A DNA stretch of 64,000 bases from VRUE01 sp963697695 (GCA_963697695.1 OY969094.1:1612001-1676000), one strand, 5' to 3'. Positions 54,175-62,729 are shown, numbered from the stretch's first letter. Program-made: numbers and translations. The notes: generated by a model not told the origin, from the sequence alone.

Positions 54175-55047
54175 TTATGCGGGGATCGACTCGCGCAGCG
54201 CTGCGGCGATCTGACCAGGGTCTTCGAGCTGCGGGTAGTGGGCGAGGCCCGGCAGCTCTTTGACCGGGACCGCCGGCCGCAGCTCGCGCAGGGCCGCCAG
54301 CACCTCGGTCGTCGCCACCGGGTCGAGCAGGCCCCAGGTGAGACTGAGCTCGCCCTGCCAGTCGCGGACCGCGCCGTGCCAGCGCTCGGCGTGCTCTTCG
54401 CGCTGGTCCATGTAGGAGATCAGCCGGTGGCCGAGGGTGCGGCCGCCGTTGTGGCAGATCAGCGACCACTGGTCCGCCGCCTCTTCGTCGCCGAGCGGAT
54501 GCTCCGTCGAGAAGACCGAGCCGAACTGCTGGCGGAAGACGCGCTCGCTGGAGAGCCGTGAGAAGAGCGGGCCGATGCGGCTGCGCAGGATCCGCTGGCC
54601 GAGGATCGGGCTGGCCCGTTCGAGCACGATGCTGCCGTTGAAGAGCAGCGCGCCGGCCAGGTCCATCTCCAGCTTCCCTTCCAGGTCGCGCGCCATCAGC
54701 TCGGTCGCCACCGAGGTCCCCATGTCGTGGGCGACGACGAAGACCGGCCGTCCCTCGCCGTGGCGCCGCACCAGCTCTTCGGCCAGGTCGGTCTGCCAGA
54801 AGAGGCTGTTGCGCGTGTCGCGCGGCTTCTCGGAGAGGCCGAAGCCGAGGCAATCGAAGGCCAGTGCCGCCCGCTTCGGCTCCTCGTCCAGGAGGTGCCG
54901 CCAGTCGTAGGAGCTGGAGGGGAAGCCGTGCAGCAGGAGCAGCAGCGGCCCGTCTCCCTCCCGCCGGAAGGTGTGGATCGCGTGGCCGCGGAACTCGACA
55001 GCCTCACCTCGCTGTTGCCACTCACGCGCTCGCTCGGTCAGGGCCAT
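54175..55047 (-). CDS. Alpha/beta hydrolase (haloalkane dehalogenase/epoxide hydrolase-like)
   Basis: The ATG at 55047 gives 290 residues; the frame is open to 55173 but would lie over the CGNR gene. It has 'LLLLLHGFPSSSYDWRHLLD' (oxyanion loop), 'AFDCLGFGLSEKPRDTRNSL' and the nucleophile-elbow region 'VFVVAHDMGTSVATELMARD' with Asp as nucleophile (HDMGT), as in dehalogenases and epoxide hydrolases rather than Ser hydrolases. The C-terminal His is in 'LPGLAHYPQLEDP'. Substrate unknown. It overlaps the end of the CGNR gene by 26 nt. Confidence 0.85.
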   Translation of the reverse strand: MALTERAREWQQRGEAVEFRGHAIHTFRREGDGPLLLLLHGFPSSSYDWRHLLDEEPKRAALAFDCLGFGLSEKPRDTRNSLFWQTDLAEELVRRHGEGRPVFVVAHDMGTSVATELMARDLEGKLEMDLAGALLFNGSIVLERASPILGQRILRSRIGPLFSRLSSERVFRQQFGSVFSTEHPLGDEEAADQWSLICHNGGRTLGHRLISYMDQREEHAERWHGAVRDWQGELSLTWGLLDPVATTEVLAALRELRPAVPVKELPGLAHYPQLEDPGQIAAALRESIPA

Positions 55048-55660
55048 CCCGCCGGGATTCTCCCCGACTTTCCCGGCGGCGGCGGTAGTGCCTTGCCGCG
55101 CGGGCACGGTTGCCGCAGGCCGAGCAGCACCAGCGGCGGGCTCCGAGGAAGAACATCCCGCAACTGGGCGCACTGCAGATCTTCAGCTGCTCGCGCTTCG
55201 GGCCGGCGAGCAGGGCGATCGCCGAGCGGGCGATCCGGCCGACCGCGGAGGCGGGGCTGTCGCCGGCCTCGGCCCATTCCGCCACCTCGCTCTTGCCGTC
55301 ATCGCCGACGATCAGCTGAGGCGCCACCGGCGCGGCCGCGCTGACCCCGTTCAGGTGGCGCAGGGCAGAGGATGGAAGACCGGTCCCTTCCGCCACCGCG
55401 TCCAGCAGCTCGCGCACCGTGTCGCGCAGCTCGCGAAACTCGGCCAGATGCCCCGGATCGAAGGCGTATTCACCGAGCCGCTCTTTCTCTGTGGAGATCC
55501 AGCGCCGCAGGTCGTCGGGGCCGGCGAGCAGATCCACCGTCTCGCCCCCCGAGACCGTCATCACGGTGTTTGCCAGGTCGATAGCCAGCGGCTCGCCGAG
55601 CCAGCGAAAGACGGGTCCTCCGCGCCTGGTCGGACCGAAGCGCTCCATCGTCGTCGACAT
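55022..55660 (-). CDS. CGNR zinc-finger / ABATE-domain regulator
   Basis: The 212-residue protein has an N-terminal ABATE-type ligand domain ('FRWLGEPLAIDLANTVMTVS', 'LLAGPDDLRRWI') and a C-terminal CGNR zinc finger ('KICSAPSCGMFFLGARRW' then 'CCSACGNRARAARHYRRRRE') with four Cys in a C-x4-C...C-x2-C arrangement. Such proteins are probable DNA-binding regulators. It is divergent from an alpha/beta hydrolase gene; the 48-bp shared region holds a near-perfect 12-bp inverted repeat (55670-55699). Confidence 0.88.
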   Translation of the reverse strand: MSTTMERFGPTRRGGPVFRWLGEPLAIDLANTVMTVSGGETVDLLAGPDDLRRWISTEKERLGEYAFDPGHLAEFRELRDTVRELLDAVAEGTGLPSSALRHLNGVSAAAPVAPQLIVGDDGKSEVAEWAEAGDSPASAVGRIARSAIALLAGPKREQLKICSAPSCGMFFLGARRWCCSACGNRARAARHYRRRRESRGESRRDGPDRASA

Positions 55661-55669
55661 TGAGCTAGT

Positions 55670-55699
55670 CTAACGCTTTCTTAGGTCAGAAAACGTTAG
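55670..55699. promoter_or_regulatory. Inverted repeat between CGNR regulator and hydrolase genes: candidate operator
   Basis: Arms 55670-55681 and 55688-55699 match at 11 of 12 positions with a 6-nt spacer (CTAACG...CGTTAG outside). It fills the 48-bp gap between the divergent genes and lies just upstream of the hydrolase ribosome-binding site AGGAG. The CGNR protein encoded next to it is the obvious candidate to bind. Confidence 0.55.
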
Positions 55700-55708
55700 G
55701 AGATTGAC

Positions 55709-56512
55709 GTGACCTCGAACATCGATGGCGTCTCGGTCGAACGCACGGGAGCGGGCGAGCCGCTGCTCCTGATTCACGGCACCGGCGGCTCGCGCAGCCA
55801 CTGGAAGCCGGTGGTCCCCCTGCTCGAGCCGCACCGCGAGCTTCTGCTCGTCGACCTTCCCGGCCACGGCGAGTCCGCGCCGCCGCCGGATGGCGTTCCC
55901 CACACGCCGATCGGCTATGCGACGGTCCTTGACGCGGTCCTCGGTGAGCTTGGGTTCGACTCCGCGCACGTCGCCGGCAACTCGGCCGGGGGTTGGACCG
56001 CGCTGGAGCTCGCGAAGGGCGGTTGCGCCCGTTCGGCGCTCGCGATCGGCCCGGCGGGCCTCTGGCCAAGGCGCGATCCGTGGCGCTGCGTCGTGCCGCT
56101 GTGGACCCAGCACAAGCTCGGACGTGCCTTCGCTCCCCTCACGCCACACCTGATGCGCAACGGCATCGGCCGCACGATGCTGATGCGGGGAACCGTCGGA
56201 AAGCCGGCCCAGATGCCGGCGGAAGACGCCGTCGAGATGGCGGAGACCTATGCGCGGACCCCCTGCTTCGACGAGCACCTCAGCGAAACGCGGCGGCAGC
56301 GCTTCGAGGGCGGCGCCGGGATCGAGGTGCCGGTGACCGTGGTCTGGGGCGAGAGGGACCGGCTGCTGCCGCAAAAGGCGCGCCGCCTCGACGAGCTGCC
56401 GCCGCAGACCCAGACCGCGACCCTGCCCGGCTGCGGCCACCTGCCGATGTGGGACGACCCCGAGCTGGTGGCGCGCACCATCCTCGAAGCGTCCCCGGTC
56501 ACCGCGGGCTGA
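55709..56512 (+). CDS. Alpha/beta hydrolase
   Basis: The 267-residue protein starts at GTG after AGGAG. It has 'EPLLLIHGTGGSRSHWKPVV', 'LLVDLPGHGESAPPPDGVPH' and the nucleophile elbow 'SAHVAGNSAGGWTALELAKG' (GNSAG, Ser nucleophile). The catalytic Asp is probably in 'VVWGERDRLLP' and the His in 'LPGCGHLPMWDDPE'. Esterase- or lactonase-like; substrate unknown. It is divergent from the CGNR regulator and probably under its control. Confidence 0.87.
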   Translation: MTSNIDGVSVERTGAGEPLLLIHGTGGSRSHWKPVVPLLEPHRELLLVDLPGHGESAPPPDGVPHTPIGYATVLDAVLGELGFDSAHVAGNSAGGWTALELAKGGCARSALAIGPAGLWPRRDPWRCVVPLWTQHKLGRAFAPLTPHLMRNGIGRTMLMRGTVGKPAQMPAEDAVEMAETYARTPCFDEHLSETRRQRFEGGAGIEVPVTVVWGERDRLLPQKARRLDELPPQTQTATLPGCGHLPMWDDPELVARTILEASPVTAG

Positions 56513-56525
56513 GATCGTTCGGTGC

Positions 56526-57467
56526 GTGGAGGGTCAGCCTGAGTCGATTCCCGACCGTGTTCGTGTTGCCTGCGCCAGGGTCGCCGCCGGTGCCCACTTC
56601 GTCAGGATCGACGAGCGGGAGGCCGGGGTCTATGCCGGCACCCTGCCGAAGGCCCCTGACTCGCCTGCTCCCGATCCCGCGACGTTCATCGCCGACGGCG
56701 ATCGCGAGCTGCGGGCTGCCTTCGTCATCTGCCTCGACGCGATCAACTTCGGCTCGGGCTGGTGGCCGACGATCCGCAAGCGTCCCGGGCACAGCGGCTA
56801 CCTCACGATCGCCGCGGGCCTGACCGAGCGCTTCCGCGCTGAGGGGGCGTGGACAGCGGCAGGGCAGACCCAGCTCTCGGCGGACGAGATCGCCAGGGTG
56901 GTCGGGCAGGGCCCCGACCACCCGCTGATGGAGTCCTACGCTGCGTCCCTGCGCGACGTCGGCGAGCACGTCGCCAGCGATCACGGCGGCAGCTTCGCCG
57001 CGGCGGTCGACGCTGCCGAAGGATCCGCGGTTGCCCTCGCCGGCCTGCTCGCCGGCTGGCGGGCCTTCGCCGACGTCTCCACCTACGACGGCGCCGAGGT
57101 GCCGCTGTTCAAGCGCGCTCAGCTTGCCCCCGCTGATGTCGACCGAGCCGGGATCGCGACCCTGCGCGACCTCGACCGCCTCACCGCTTTCGCCGACAAC
57201 CTCGTCCCGCACGTTCTCCGTCTCGATGGAGTCCTGCGGCTGGACCCTGGGCTGAGCGCGGCGATCGACGCCGGCGAGCTGCTCGAGCACGGCTCTCCCG
57301 AGGAGATCGAGCTGCGCGCCTGCGCCGTGCACGCGGTCGAGCTCCTCTCCGCCGCCAGCGACGGTCGTCTGAGCCCGGCCGAGGTCGACCAGATCCTCTG
57401 GAGCCGCGGCGGCCAGCCGCGCTACAAGTCCGTACCCCGGCCTCGCTCACGCAACACCGCCTACTGA
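56526..57467 (+). CDS. Queuosine salvage glycosidase-family protein (Qng1/DUF2419)
   Basis: The 313-residue protein starts at GTG. DUF2419/Qng1 features are 'AAFVICLDAINFGSGWWPTI' (acidic substrate-binding segment), 'GAEVPLFKRAQL', 'LTAFADNLVPHVLRLDGVL' and 'ELRACAVHAVELLSAA'. Family members hydrolyse queuosine 5'-phosphate to release queuine for tRNA modification. No queuosine biosynthesis gene is seen nearby, which fits a salvage role. It follows the hydrolase gene after 13 bp and is convergent with the prephenate-decarboxylase-like gene. Confidence 0.82.
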   Translation: MEGQPESIPDRVRVACARVAAGAHFVRIDEREAGVYAGTLPKAPDSPAPDPATFIADGDRELRAAFVICLDAINFGSGWWPTIRKRPGHSGYLTIAAGLTERFRAEGAWTAAGQTQLSADEIARVVGQGPDHPLMESYAASLRDVGEHVASDHGGSFAAAVDAAEGSAVALAGLLAGWRAFADVSTYDGAEVPLFKRAQLAPADVDRAGIATLRDLDRLTAFADNLVPHVLRLDGVLRLDPGLSAAIDAGELLEHGSPEEIELRACAVHAVELLSAASDGRLSPAEVDQILWSRGGQPRYKSVPRPRSRNTAY

Positions 57468-57475
57468 CACCGTCC

Positions 57476-57531
57476 CGCCCGGGTGTAACGCGTAGTTCGC
57501 CTATTTCGACCGGAAGGCGTTACGCCGGGCG
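57476..57531. terminator. Bidirectional hairpin between convergent genes
   Basis: Arms 57476-57491 and 57517-57531 pair over two 7-bp blocks (CGCCCGG with CCGGGCG, and GTAACGC with GCGTTAC) separated by a small bulge, with a 25-nt loop. It sits between the convergent Qng1-like and prephenate-decarboxylase-like genes and overlaps the stop of the latter. No T-tract follows, so terminator efficiency is uncertain. Confidence 0.5.
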
Positions 57532-58146
57532 ACCTGCGGCGACCGGTCGGCGATCGCCGTCGAGGCCGAAGACCGAAGCCGAGGGGATCCCGATCACGTC
57601 GCCTTTGAAGCGCTTCTCGTGCCCGTAGACGACCCAGGTGGTGTCGACTTCGCCGATGTCGAGATCCACCCGCAACTTATCGGGGTGCATTTCGGCGTGC
57701 TCCAGGTGCGTGAGCCCGGAGTCGTACTTGCCCTGCAGCAGGTTCCTCGCGATCACCGGCTTCGAAACCTCGGGCGTAACGTCCTCCCAGTCATCCAGGT
57801 TGACGTAGCCCGAGGTGCAGGGGACGATCCCCAGCGAGCGGGACTTCTCCACCTCTCGGCGGGTGAGCACGGCTAGCGCCTTCGTTGGGTAAATGAAGGT
57901 GTCGACGACGAATATCTCGCGCCAATACTTCTCGGTGATGTCCCCCACCCGTTCGTGGGCGCTGCACTGGACCAGGAACGAGCCGGGGTTCTGGTGGGCG
58001 ATGTCGAGACCGACGAAGAAGTCTTCGATCAGCTCGATCTCGAAGTCCTCGATGCCTTGGAAGCTGGCGTACTCGATCACCGCACGCTCATGGCAGCTTC
58101 CGCCGGGTCCGAGCGTTATGAAGGTGATCTTCTCACTGTCCGCCAC
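57520..58146 (-). CDS. Prephenate dehydratase/decarboxylase-like protein (BacA-type fold)
   Basis: The 208-residue protein begins 'TFITLGPGGSCHERAVIEYA', the GPxGxxxExAA pattern of prephenate dehydratase domains, then 'LVQCSAHERVGD', 'FVVDTFIYPTKALAVLTRRE' and 'GLTHLEHAEMHPDKLRVDLD'. The overall plan is closer to the bacilysin-type prephenate decarboxylase (BacA) than to PheA: no ACT domain, and length near 200. No other bacilysin-type genes are nearby. Aromatic dehydratase or decarboxylase activity cannot be decided by reading. Confidence 0.5.
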   Translation of the reverse strand: MADSEKITFITLGPGGSCHERAVIEYASFQGIEDFEIELIEDFFVGLDIAHQNPGSFLVQCSAHERVGDITEKYWREIFVVDTFIYPTKALAVLTRREVEKSRSLGIVPCTSGYVNLDDWEDVTPEVSKPVIARNLLQGKYDSGLTHLEHAEMHPDKLRVDLDIGEVDTTWVVYGHEKRFKGDVIGIPSASVFGLDGDRRPVAAGRPA

Positions 58147-58215
58147 AGCGCACGAGATTAACTGAGTAAACGAGAAGCGTCAATCCCCCGAAGCGACGAC
58201 CTTCTCGGCGGAGCC

Positions 58216-58620
58216 CTAGCCGGCGGGCTCGGCGGCCAGAGCGGCGCCAACCGCCGGCAGGTCCCAGAAGGCGCGCAGCGAGGCGATCTTCCCGTCGCCG
58301 TCGAGCGCGTAGTTGAACGTGCCGTCGTATGAGGCGCGGGCGCCGGTGGGGGTGACGATGGTCACCGTCGCCAGCAGCATCGCCTCCCCGCCCGCCTCCC
58401 ACTCGCGGGTGACGTCGAACCTGACGGAGTCGAGCGGCGCGATGCTGCCGTCCCAGAACTGGGCAAGCGCCTCGCGTCCGGCGATCGGAGGGACGTGGCC
58501 GACCGGATCCTCGACCCTGGTGTCCTCGGCGAAGGACCCAAGCCAGCGCTCGCGGTCCTTGGCCTGCACTGCCTCCATCGCCCCTCGTGCCACCGCTGCA
58601 GGACTCGAATGGTCCGCCAT
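58216..58620 (-). CDS. SnoaL-like / NTF2-fold protein
   Basis: The 134-residue protein fits the NTF2-like ketosteroid isomerase/SnoaL superfamily: 'AMEAVQAKDRERWLGSFAED', 'VEDPVGHVPPIAGREALAQF', 'ATVTIVTPTGARASYDGTFN' and 'GDGKIASLRAFWD' at the end. Such small cone-shaped proteins are isomerases, cyclases or ligand binders; function unassigned. It lies upstream of the prephenate-decarboxylase-like gene on the same strand, 69 bp away. Confidence 0.85.
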   Translation of the reverse strand: MADHSSPAAVARGAMEAVQAKDRERWLGSFAEDTRVEDPVGHVPPIAGREALAQFWDGSIAPLDSVRFDVTREWEAGGEAMLLATVTIVTPTGARASYDGTFNYALDGDGKIASLRAFWDLPAVGAALAAEPAG

Positions 58621-58684
58621 GACTTCCTCCTCGCCTTTCGGGATCGCGGCACGTTACAGCCCGGGTGCCGCTGCAGCCTGCCGT

Positions 58685-60241
58685 CTATTCGTGGGAGGTC
58701 AGCAGCTGATCGGTGGGTGCGAAGTCGTCGCGCAGGGTCTGCGCATTGCCGGCGAACGACTCGACTTCCTCCCTCTCATAGGTGATGCCGCCAAGGGCGT
58801 TCGAGCCGACCCCTGGGGGAAGCGGCTGGTCGGAAGCGAGGAAGACCAGGTTGCCGCCGAAGAGGCTTCCGTCTTCGTTGGGGAGCGTCACGAGCTGGAC
58901 GTCGGCGAAGTCGTCGAGCAGGGTCGCCGCCTCTGCCTGCGCGAGTTCGAACGGCGAGAGGTCGATCAGGTTGAGCGCGAAGAGGCCGCCCGGCCGGAGG
59001 ACGCGCTTGACTTCGTCGAACCACTCCTCAGTCGCCAGGTGCCAGGGCACGGCGTAGTTGCCGAATGCATCGCCGACGACGAAGTCGGCGCTGTCGCTGG
59101 GTACGTCGAGCATTTCGATGCGGCCATCGCCGACCGAGACGCGGAGGTCGGACGATGGGCGCAGCCCGAGGCGGTCTTCGACGACGTCGACGAGTTCGCC
59201 GTCGACCTCGAGCACCTGGGCGTTCGAGCCGGGACGCGTCGCGATCAGCCAGCGCGGCAGCGTAAAGCCACCGCCGCCGACGAAGACTCCGTCGAGCGGC
59301 TCTTTGGGGGGGCTGGTCGCGTCGATCGCGTCGGCGATCCAGCGGGTGTAGGCGTACTCGAGGTGGGTCGGGTCGGAGACGTCGACGTAGGAGTGGGTCA
59401 CGTCGTCGAGCAGCAGCTCGTAGCCGACCGGCTTGGCCTCGTAGGGCCGGACGCTGACGCAGTGGTACTTGGTCTCCGTGTCGCAGGGAGAGTCGAAGGT
59501 GCCGGCGAACGCTCCGAGGACGACCGTCGCCGCGATTGCACCGGCCGTGGCAGCCGTGGAGAGCAGCCGCGACGTCGTCCCCAGCACGATCCCGGCGAGC
59601 ACGAGGACGATGCCGATCGCCAGCACGGCGGTGCTGACGGGCATCAGCGGCACGAGAATGAAGCCGGTGCCGAAGGTGCCGATCAGGGCCCCCGCGGTTC
59701 CCCAGGCCGAGAGCTTGCCGACGACGGTGCCGCTGGCGCGCAGATCGTGCAGTTGCAGGTGGGCGACGGCCGGGGAGACGGCGCTGAGCATCGCTGCCGC
59801 CGGTACGAGCGCGATCACGGTGATTCCCAGCGCGGCGAGGTCGCCGTCTCCGCGCGCCCCCGGCCCGAGCCAGCGCACGATCGGGACCGTCAACAGGGCG
59901 AGGATCCCGCCGCCGATCAGGAGCACGGCGATCAGCCGGCGTGGGTTGGTCCGGTCGGCGAGCCAACCCCCGATCGCTGCGCCTGCTGCGATGCCGGCGA
60001 GAGCGGCGCCGATGATCGACGTGGTCGTCTCCAGCGTCAGGCCGACGTAGGGCGCCAAGAGCCTGACGGCGAGGATCTCCAGCATCAGCACCGCACCGGC
60101 GGCGACGAAGACGAGCGCCGCTGCGACCAAAGGCGGGAGGGCGCTCGGCAGCGGCGGCTGCGACTTCGACGAAGAGGCGGCCTGGTCCCCGGCGGTTGAG
60201 GCAGCGGCTCGTTTGCGTTTCGCCCGAGTCTTCCCTGCCAT
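58685..60241 (-). CDS. Membrane-fused spermidine synthase-like protein
   Basis: The 518-residue protein has a basic Ala-rich N-terminus, about seven to nine transmembrane helices (about 33-245), and a C-terminal Rossmann methyltransferase-like domain of spermidine-synthase type: 'PLDGVFVGGGGFTLPRWLIA', 'AQVLEVDGELVDVVEDRLGL', 'SADFVVGDAFGNYAVPWHLA' and 'EVKRVLRPGGLFALNLIDLS'. The membrane part resembles the transporter-like half of fused spermidine synthases. Substrate unknown. It is divergent from the LapA gene. Confidence 0.87.
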   Translation of the reverse strand: MAGKTRAKRKRAAASTAGDQAASSSKSQPPLPSALPPLVAAALVFVAAGAVLMLEILAVRLLAPYVGLTLETTTSIIGAALAGIAAGAAIGGWLADRTNPRRLIAVLLIGGGILALLTVPIVRWLGPGARGDGDLAALGITVIALVPAAAMLSAVSPAVAHLQLHDLRASGTVVGKLSAWGTAGALIGTFGTGFILVPLMPVSTAVLAIGIVLVLAGIVLGTTSRLLSTAATAGAIAATVVLGAFAGTFDSPCDTETKYHCVSVRPYEAKPVGYELLLDDVTHSYVDVSDPTHLEYAYTRWIADAIDATSPPKEPLDGVFVGGGGFTLPRWLIATRPGSNAQVLEVDGELVDVVEDRLGLRPSSDLRVSVGDGRIEMLDVPSDSADFVVGDAFGNYAVPWHLATEEWFDEVKRVLRPGGLFALNLIDLSPFELAQAEAATLLDDFADVQLVTLPNEDGSLFGGNLVFLASDQPLPPGVGSNALGGITYEREEVESFAGNAQTLRDDFAPTDQLLTSHE

Positions 60242-60356
60242 GGGCCAACATTACTAAGTTTGATTTGATCGGATGCTGTCGCTGGTCGGCGTTTCAAGCC
60301 GATTTCCAGTGGCTCTGCGGCTAGGCTGGGAGACCCCCTTCGGCCTAAGAGCAGCC

Positions 60357-60599
60357 TTGCCCACCGAGAAGAAACAGACCAACTGGCGCACCTGGGTCGT
60401 CGGCACCCTGATCGCGCTGGTCGTCATCGTCGCTCTGCAGAACTCGCAGGAGGTCAGGGTCGACGTCCTCTTCGTCACGGTGAACGCGCCGCTGATCGTC
60501 ACCCTGCTCGCGGCCGTGGCGATCGGTGCGCTGATCGGCTACGTGGCGCCCGTGGTCCGCCGCCACCGCCGCGACGAGCGCCGCAAGAGTCAGGCCTAG
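60357..60599 (+). CDS. LapA-domain membrane protein
   Basis: TTG at 60357 gives 80 residues and places the first transmembrane helix ('WVVGTLIALVVIVALQNSQE') near the N-terminus, as in LapA (YciS-like) proteins; ATG 60273 is possible but adds an unusual extension. The second helix is 'LIVTLLAAVAIGALIGYVAP', followed by a basic tail. Homologues act with LPS-assembly partners in proteobacteria; the role in actinobacteria is unclear. The stop is 4 bp from the end of the convergent MFS gene. Confidence 0.78.
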   Translation: MPTEKKQTNWRTWVVGTLIALVVIVALQNSQEVRVDVLFVTVNAPLIVTLLAAVAIGALIGYVAPVVRRHRRDERRKSQA

Positions 60600-60603
60600 C
60601 GGT

Positions 60604-61869
60604 TCAACCGGGCTGCGCTGCCGCCTGCGCTTCGGTCACCTCGAGCGTGTCCGCGGCGGCGTTCTCCCGCCTCGACAACGCGAGGCAGGGCAGCGCCAAG
60701 ACCGAGATACCGGCGCCGATCAGGTAGGAGGGCGCGTAACCCCAGACGTCGGCGGCGCGCCCGAGCAGCGGCTGGGTCCAGACACCCCCGCTGGAGCTCA
60801 TCATCGAGTCGAAGGAGAGGATCGTCGCCCGCTGCCGCGAGGGGATGAGACCGTTGAGGTAGGACTGGCGGATCGGCATCGTCGCCGCGAAGAGCAGGCC
60901 CCAGACCACGATCAACCCGATCACCGCCCAGAAGCTCTCGACGACCCCGATCAGGCCGAGCGAGACGACGCTGAGGCCCGCCATCACGATCAGCGCCGAG
61001 GTGCGGCGGTGGAAGAGGCGCCTGATCCGGGGCGCGGCGACGCCCCCGGCGATCTGGGCACCGGCGACGATCGCCGCCACCAGCCCGGCCACCTGGTAGG
61101 CCTGCGGGTCGCCGTAGAGCTCGAGCAGGTAGGGCTGCAGGGCATAGAAGGCGTAGATGCCGACGCCGCCGACGAAGAGGGACTCGACCATCAGCCACTT
61201 CACCGCCGGCTTCCGCCAGCCGTACTCGATCGAGTTGGAGGCGACCTTTCGCATCTCGGTCAGCGCCCCGCTGCCCTTCTCAGCGGTGAAGCCGACGTCG
61301 TGCATGAGCCTGAAGGCGACCCCGAACATCACGATCAGGATCAGGCCGCGGAGCACGAACGGCACCCCCAGGCTGCTCACGCTGGCGACGAACCCGCCGG
61401 CGACCGAGCCGGTCAGCATCGCCACGCCGGTGACGATCTGGCCGCGGCCGAAGACGGTCTCCATCTCGCCGGTGAATCCGGTCGCGGTGAGCGCGTCGAC
61501 CAGCCACGCCTCGACCGCGCCGGAGAAGAAGGTGAAGCCGAGCCCGAGCAGCATCGAGGCGACCGCCCACTGCCAGAAGGGCGCCTCTATCTGCCAGAGC
61601 AGCACGTAGAAGAAGGTCGACGCGGTCAGGGTCAGCGTGCCGAGCAGGTAGGAGACACGGCGGCCGATTGTGTCGGCGACGATCCCGGTCGGGACCTCGA
61701 ACAGCACCATCCCGGCGGTGAAGAAGGCGTTGGCCGCAAACGCCTCGAGGTTGGTCAGGCCGGCGTCGAGCAGGAAGATCGTGTTGATCCCCCAGATGAA
61801 GGAGGCCGCCAGCGTGTTGCCGAGCAGCAGCGTCAGGTAGGTGCGTTCGATCGAGCGTGGCGTCGGCAC
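60604..61869 (-). CDS. MFS transporter
   Basis: The 421-residue protein starts at GTG and has 12 transmembrane helices. The motif A region is 'GIVADTIGRRVSYLLGTLTL', typical of MFS exporters, and the second half has 'LNGLIPSRQRATILSFDSMM'. Substrate unknown. It begins 4 bp after the stop of the MerR regulator gene, with which it forms an operon, so the regulator probably controls it. Confidence 0.85.
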   Translation of the reverse strand: MPTPRSIERTYLTLLLGNTLAASFIWGINTIFLLDAGLTNLEAFAANAFFTAGMVLFEVPTGIVADTIGRRVSYLLGTLTLTASTFFYVLLWQIEAPFWQWAVASMLLGLGFTFFSGAVEAWLVDALTATGFTGEMETVFGRGQIVTGVAMLTGSVAGGFVASVSSLGVPFVLRGLILIVMFGVAFRLMHDVGFTAEKGSGALTEMRKVASNSIEYGWRKPAVKWLMVESLFVGGVGIYAFYALQPYLLELYGDPQAYQVAGLVAAIVAGAQIAGGVAAPRIRRLFHRRTSALIVMAGLSVVSLGLIGVVESFWAVIGLIVVWGLLFAATMPIRQSYLNGLIPSRQRATILSFDSMMSSSGGVWTQPLLGRAADVWGYAPSYLIGAGISVLALPCLALSRRENAAADTLEVTEAQAAAQPG

Positions 61870-61873
61870 ATGC

Positions 61874-62641
61874 TCAGCCCTTCTTCTTCTTTCGTTCGAG
61901 CACTTCGCCGAAGGCCTTCTCGATCTCCTCGGTGAGCGCCAGGCGGAAGGTCGCGTTCAGAGCCTCGAAGGCTAGGGGACGCAGTTGCTCGACCCCCTCG
62001 GTCATCTCCGGCCAGCGCTCGTCGGGCCGTCCCGCTTCGTCGAACGGCTTCCAGAGGTCCTCGACGAAGAGCTTGACGAAAGCGCGGGCCGAGGATTGGG
62101 AGTTACGGCTCAGCTTCTCGATCGCCGCCAGGGCGGAACCGAGCGGGATGCCGCGCTCCAGCACATCCTCCGCGGCACGGAGCAGGGCCGGACTGGGAGC
62201 TTCGAAGCGTTCCTCGCCGAGCGCGATCAGCAGGCCCAGCTTCTGGGCCTTGGCGAGCAGCTTGTCGTCGTCGGTTCCGAAGCGCTCGGCCAGCTCCTCG
62301 CGCGTGAGCACCTCGGGTGCCTCGGTCGCGAAAGGCGCGGTTATTGCCTGGCGCAGGCCGACGAAGCGGTCGGCGTCGACTCCACGCTCGCCGATCAGGC
62401 GCTCGATCGCGCTCAGCTTGAAGCCCTCAGCCTGCATCTCCTGGATCAGGCGCAGGCGGGCGACGTGGTCGGGCCCGTAATAGCCGATCCGGGCGCGCAC
62501 CTCAGGAGGGGGGAGGAGGCCGCGGGACTGGTGGTTGCGGATGTTGCGGACCGACATGCCGGTCTCATAGGCGAGCTGCTCGATCGTCAGCTCGGCGCGT
62601 TCGTTCGCCGCGGTGCTGGCGGCCTTCTCGGCGGGAGTCAT
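61874..62641 (-). CDS. MerR-family transcriptional regulator
   Basis: The 255-residue protein has a MerR winged helix: 'ELTIEQLAYETGMSVRNIRN', 'RGLLPPPEVRARIGYYGPDH' and 'ARLRLIQEMQAEGFKLSAIE'. A long C-terminal helical domain follows; no metal-binding Cys is visible, so a small-molecule ligand is likelier. The adjacent MFS gene is its probable target. The 88-bp region to the divergent membrane-protein gene has an ACCTC/GAGGT inverted repeat (62667-62680). Confidence 0.88.
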   Translation of the reverse strand: MTPAEKAASTAANERAELTIEQLAYETGMSVRNIRNHQSRGLLPPPEVRARIGYYGPDHVARLRLIQEMQAEGFKLSAIERLIGERGVDADRFVGLRQAITAPFATEAPEVLTREELAERFGTDDDKLLAKAQKLGLLIALGEERFEAPSPALLRAAEDVLERGIPLGSALAAIEKLSRNSQSSARAFVKLFVEDLWKPFDEAGRPDERWPEMTEGVEQLRPLAFEALNATFRLALTEEIEKAFGEVLERKKKKG

Positions 62642-62663
62642 CGAGCAATGCTACCTTCTCGTT

Positions 62664-62683
62664 GTAACCTCGTTTGAGGTAAC
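62664..62683. promoter_or_regulatory. Short inverted/direct repeat in the MerR-membrane protein intergenic region
   Basis: ACCTC (62667-62671) and GAGGT (62676-62680) are inverted across a 4-nt loop, and GTAAC occurs twice (62664, 62679). MerR proteins bind inverted repeats inside the promoter spacer. A GGGAAC site (62692-62697) lies downstream. This is only a candidate operator. Confidence 0.35.
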
Positions 62684-62729
62684 GGTTTAAAGGGAACCAA
62701 GAACTTGCTCTCAATCGAATAGGACCACT

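Noticed and set aside
58313..60199. 628-codon plus-strand frame
   Set aside because: It runs antisense to the SnoaL-like and spermidine-synthase-like genes and has shadow composition.
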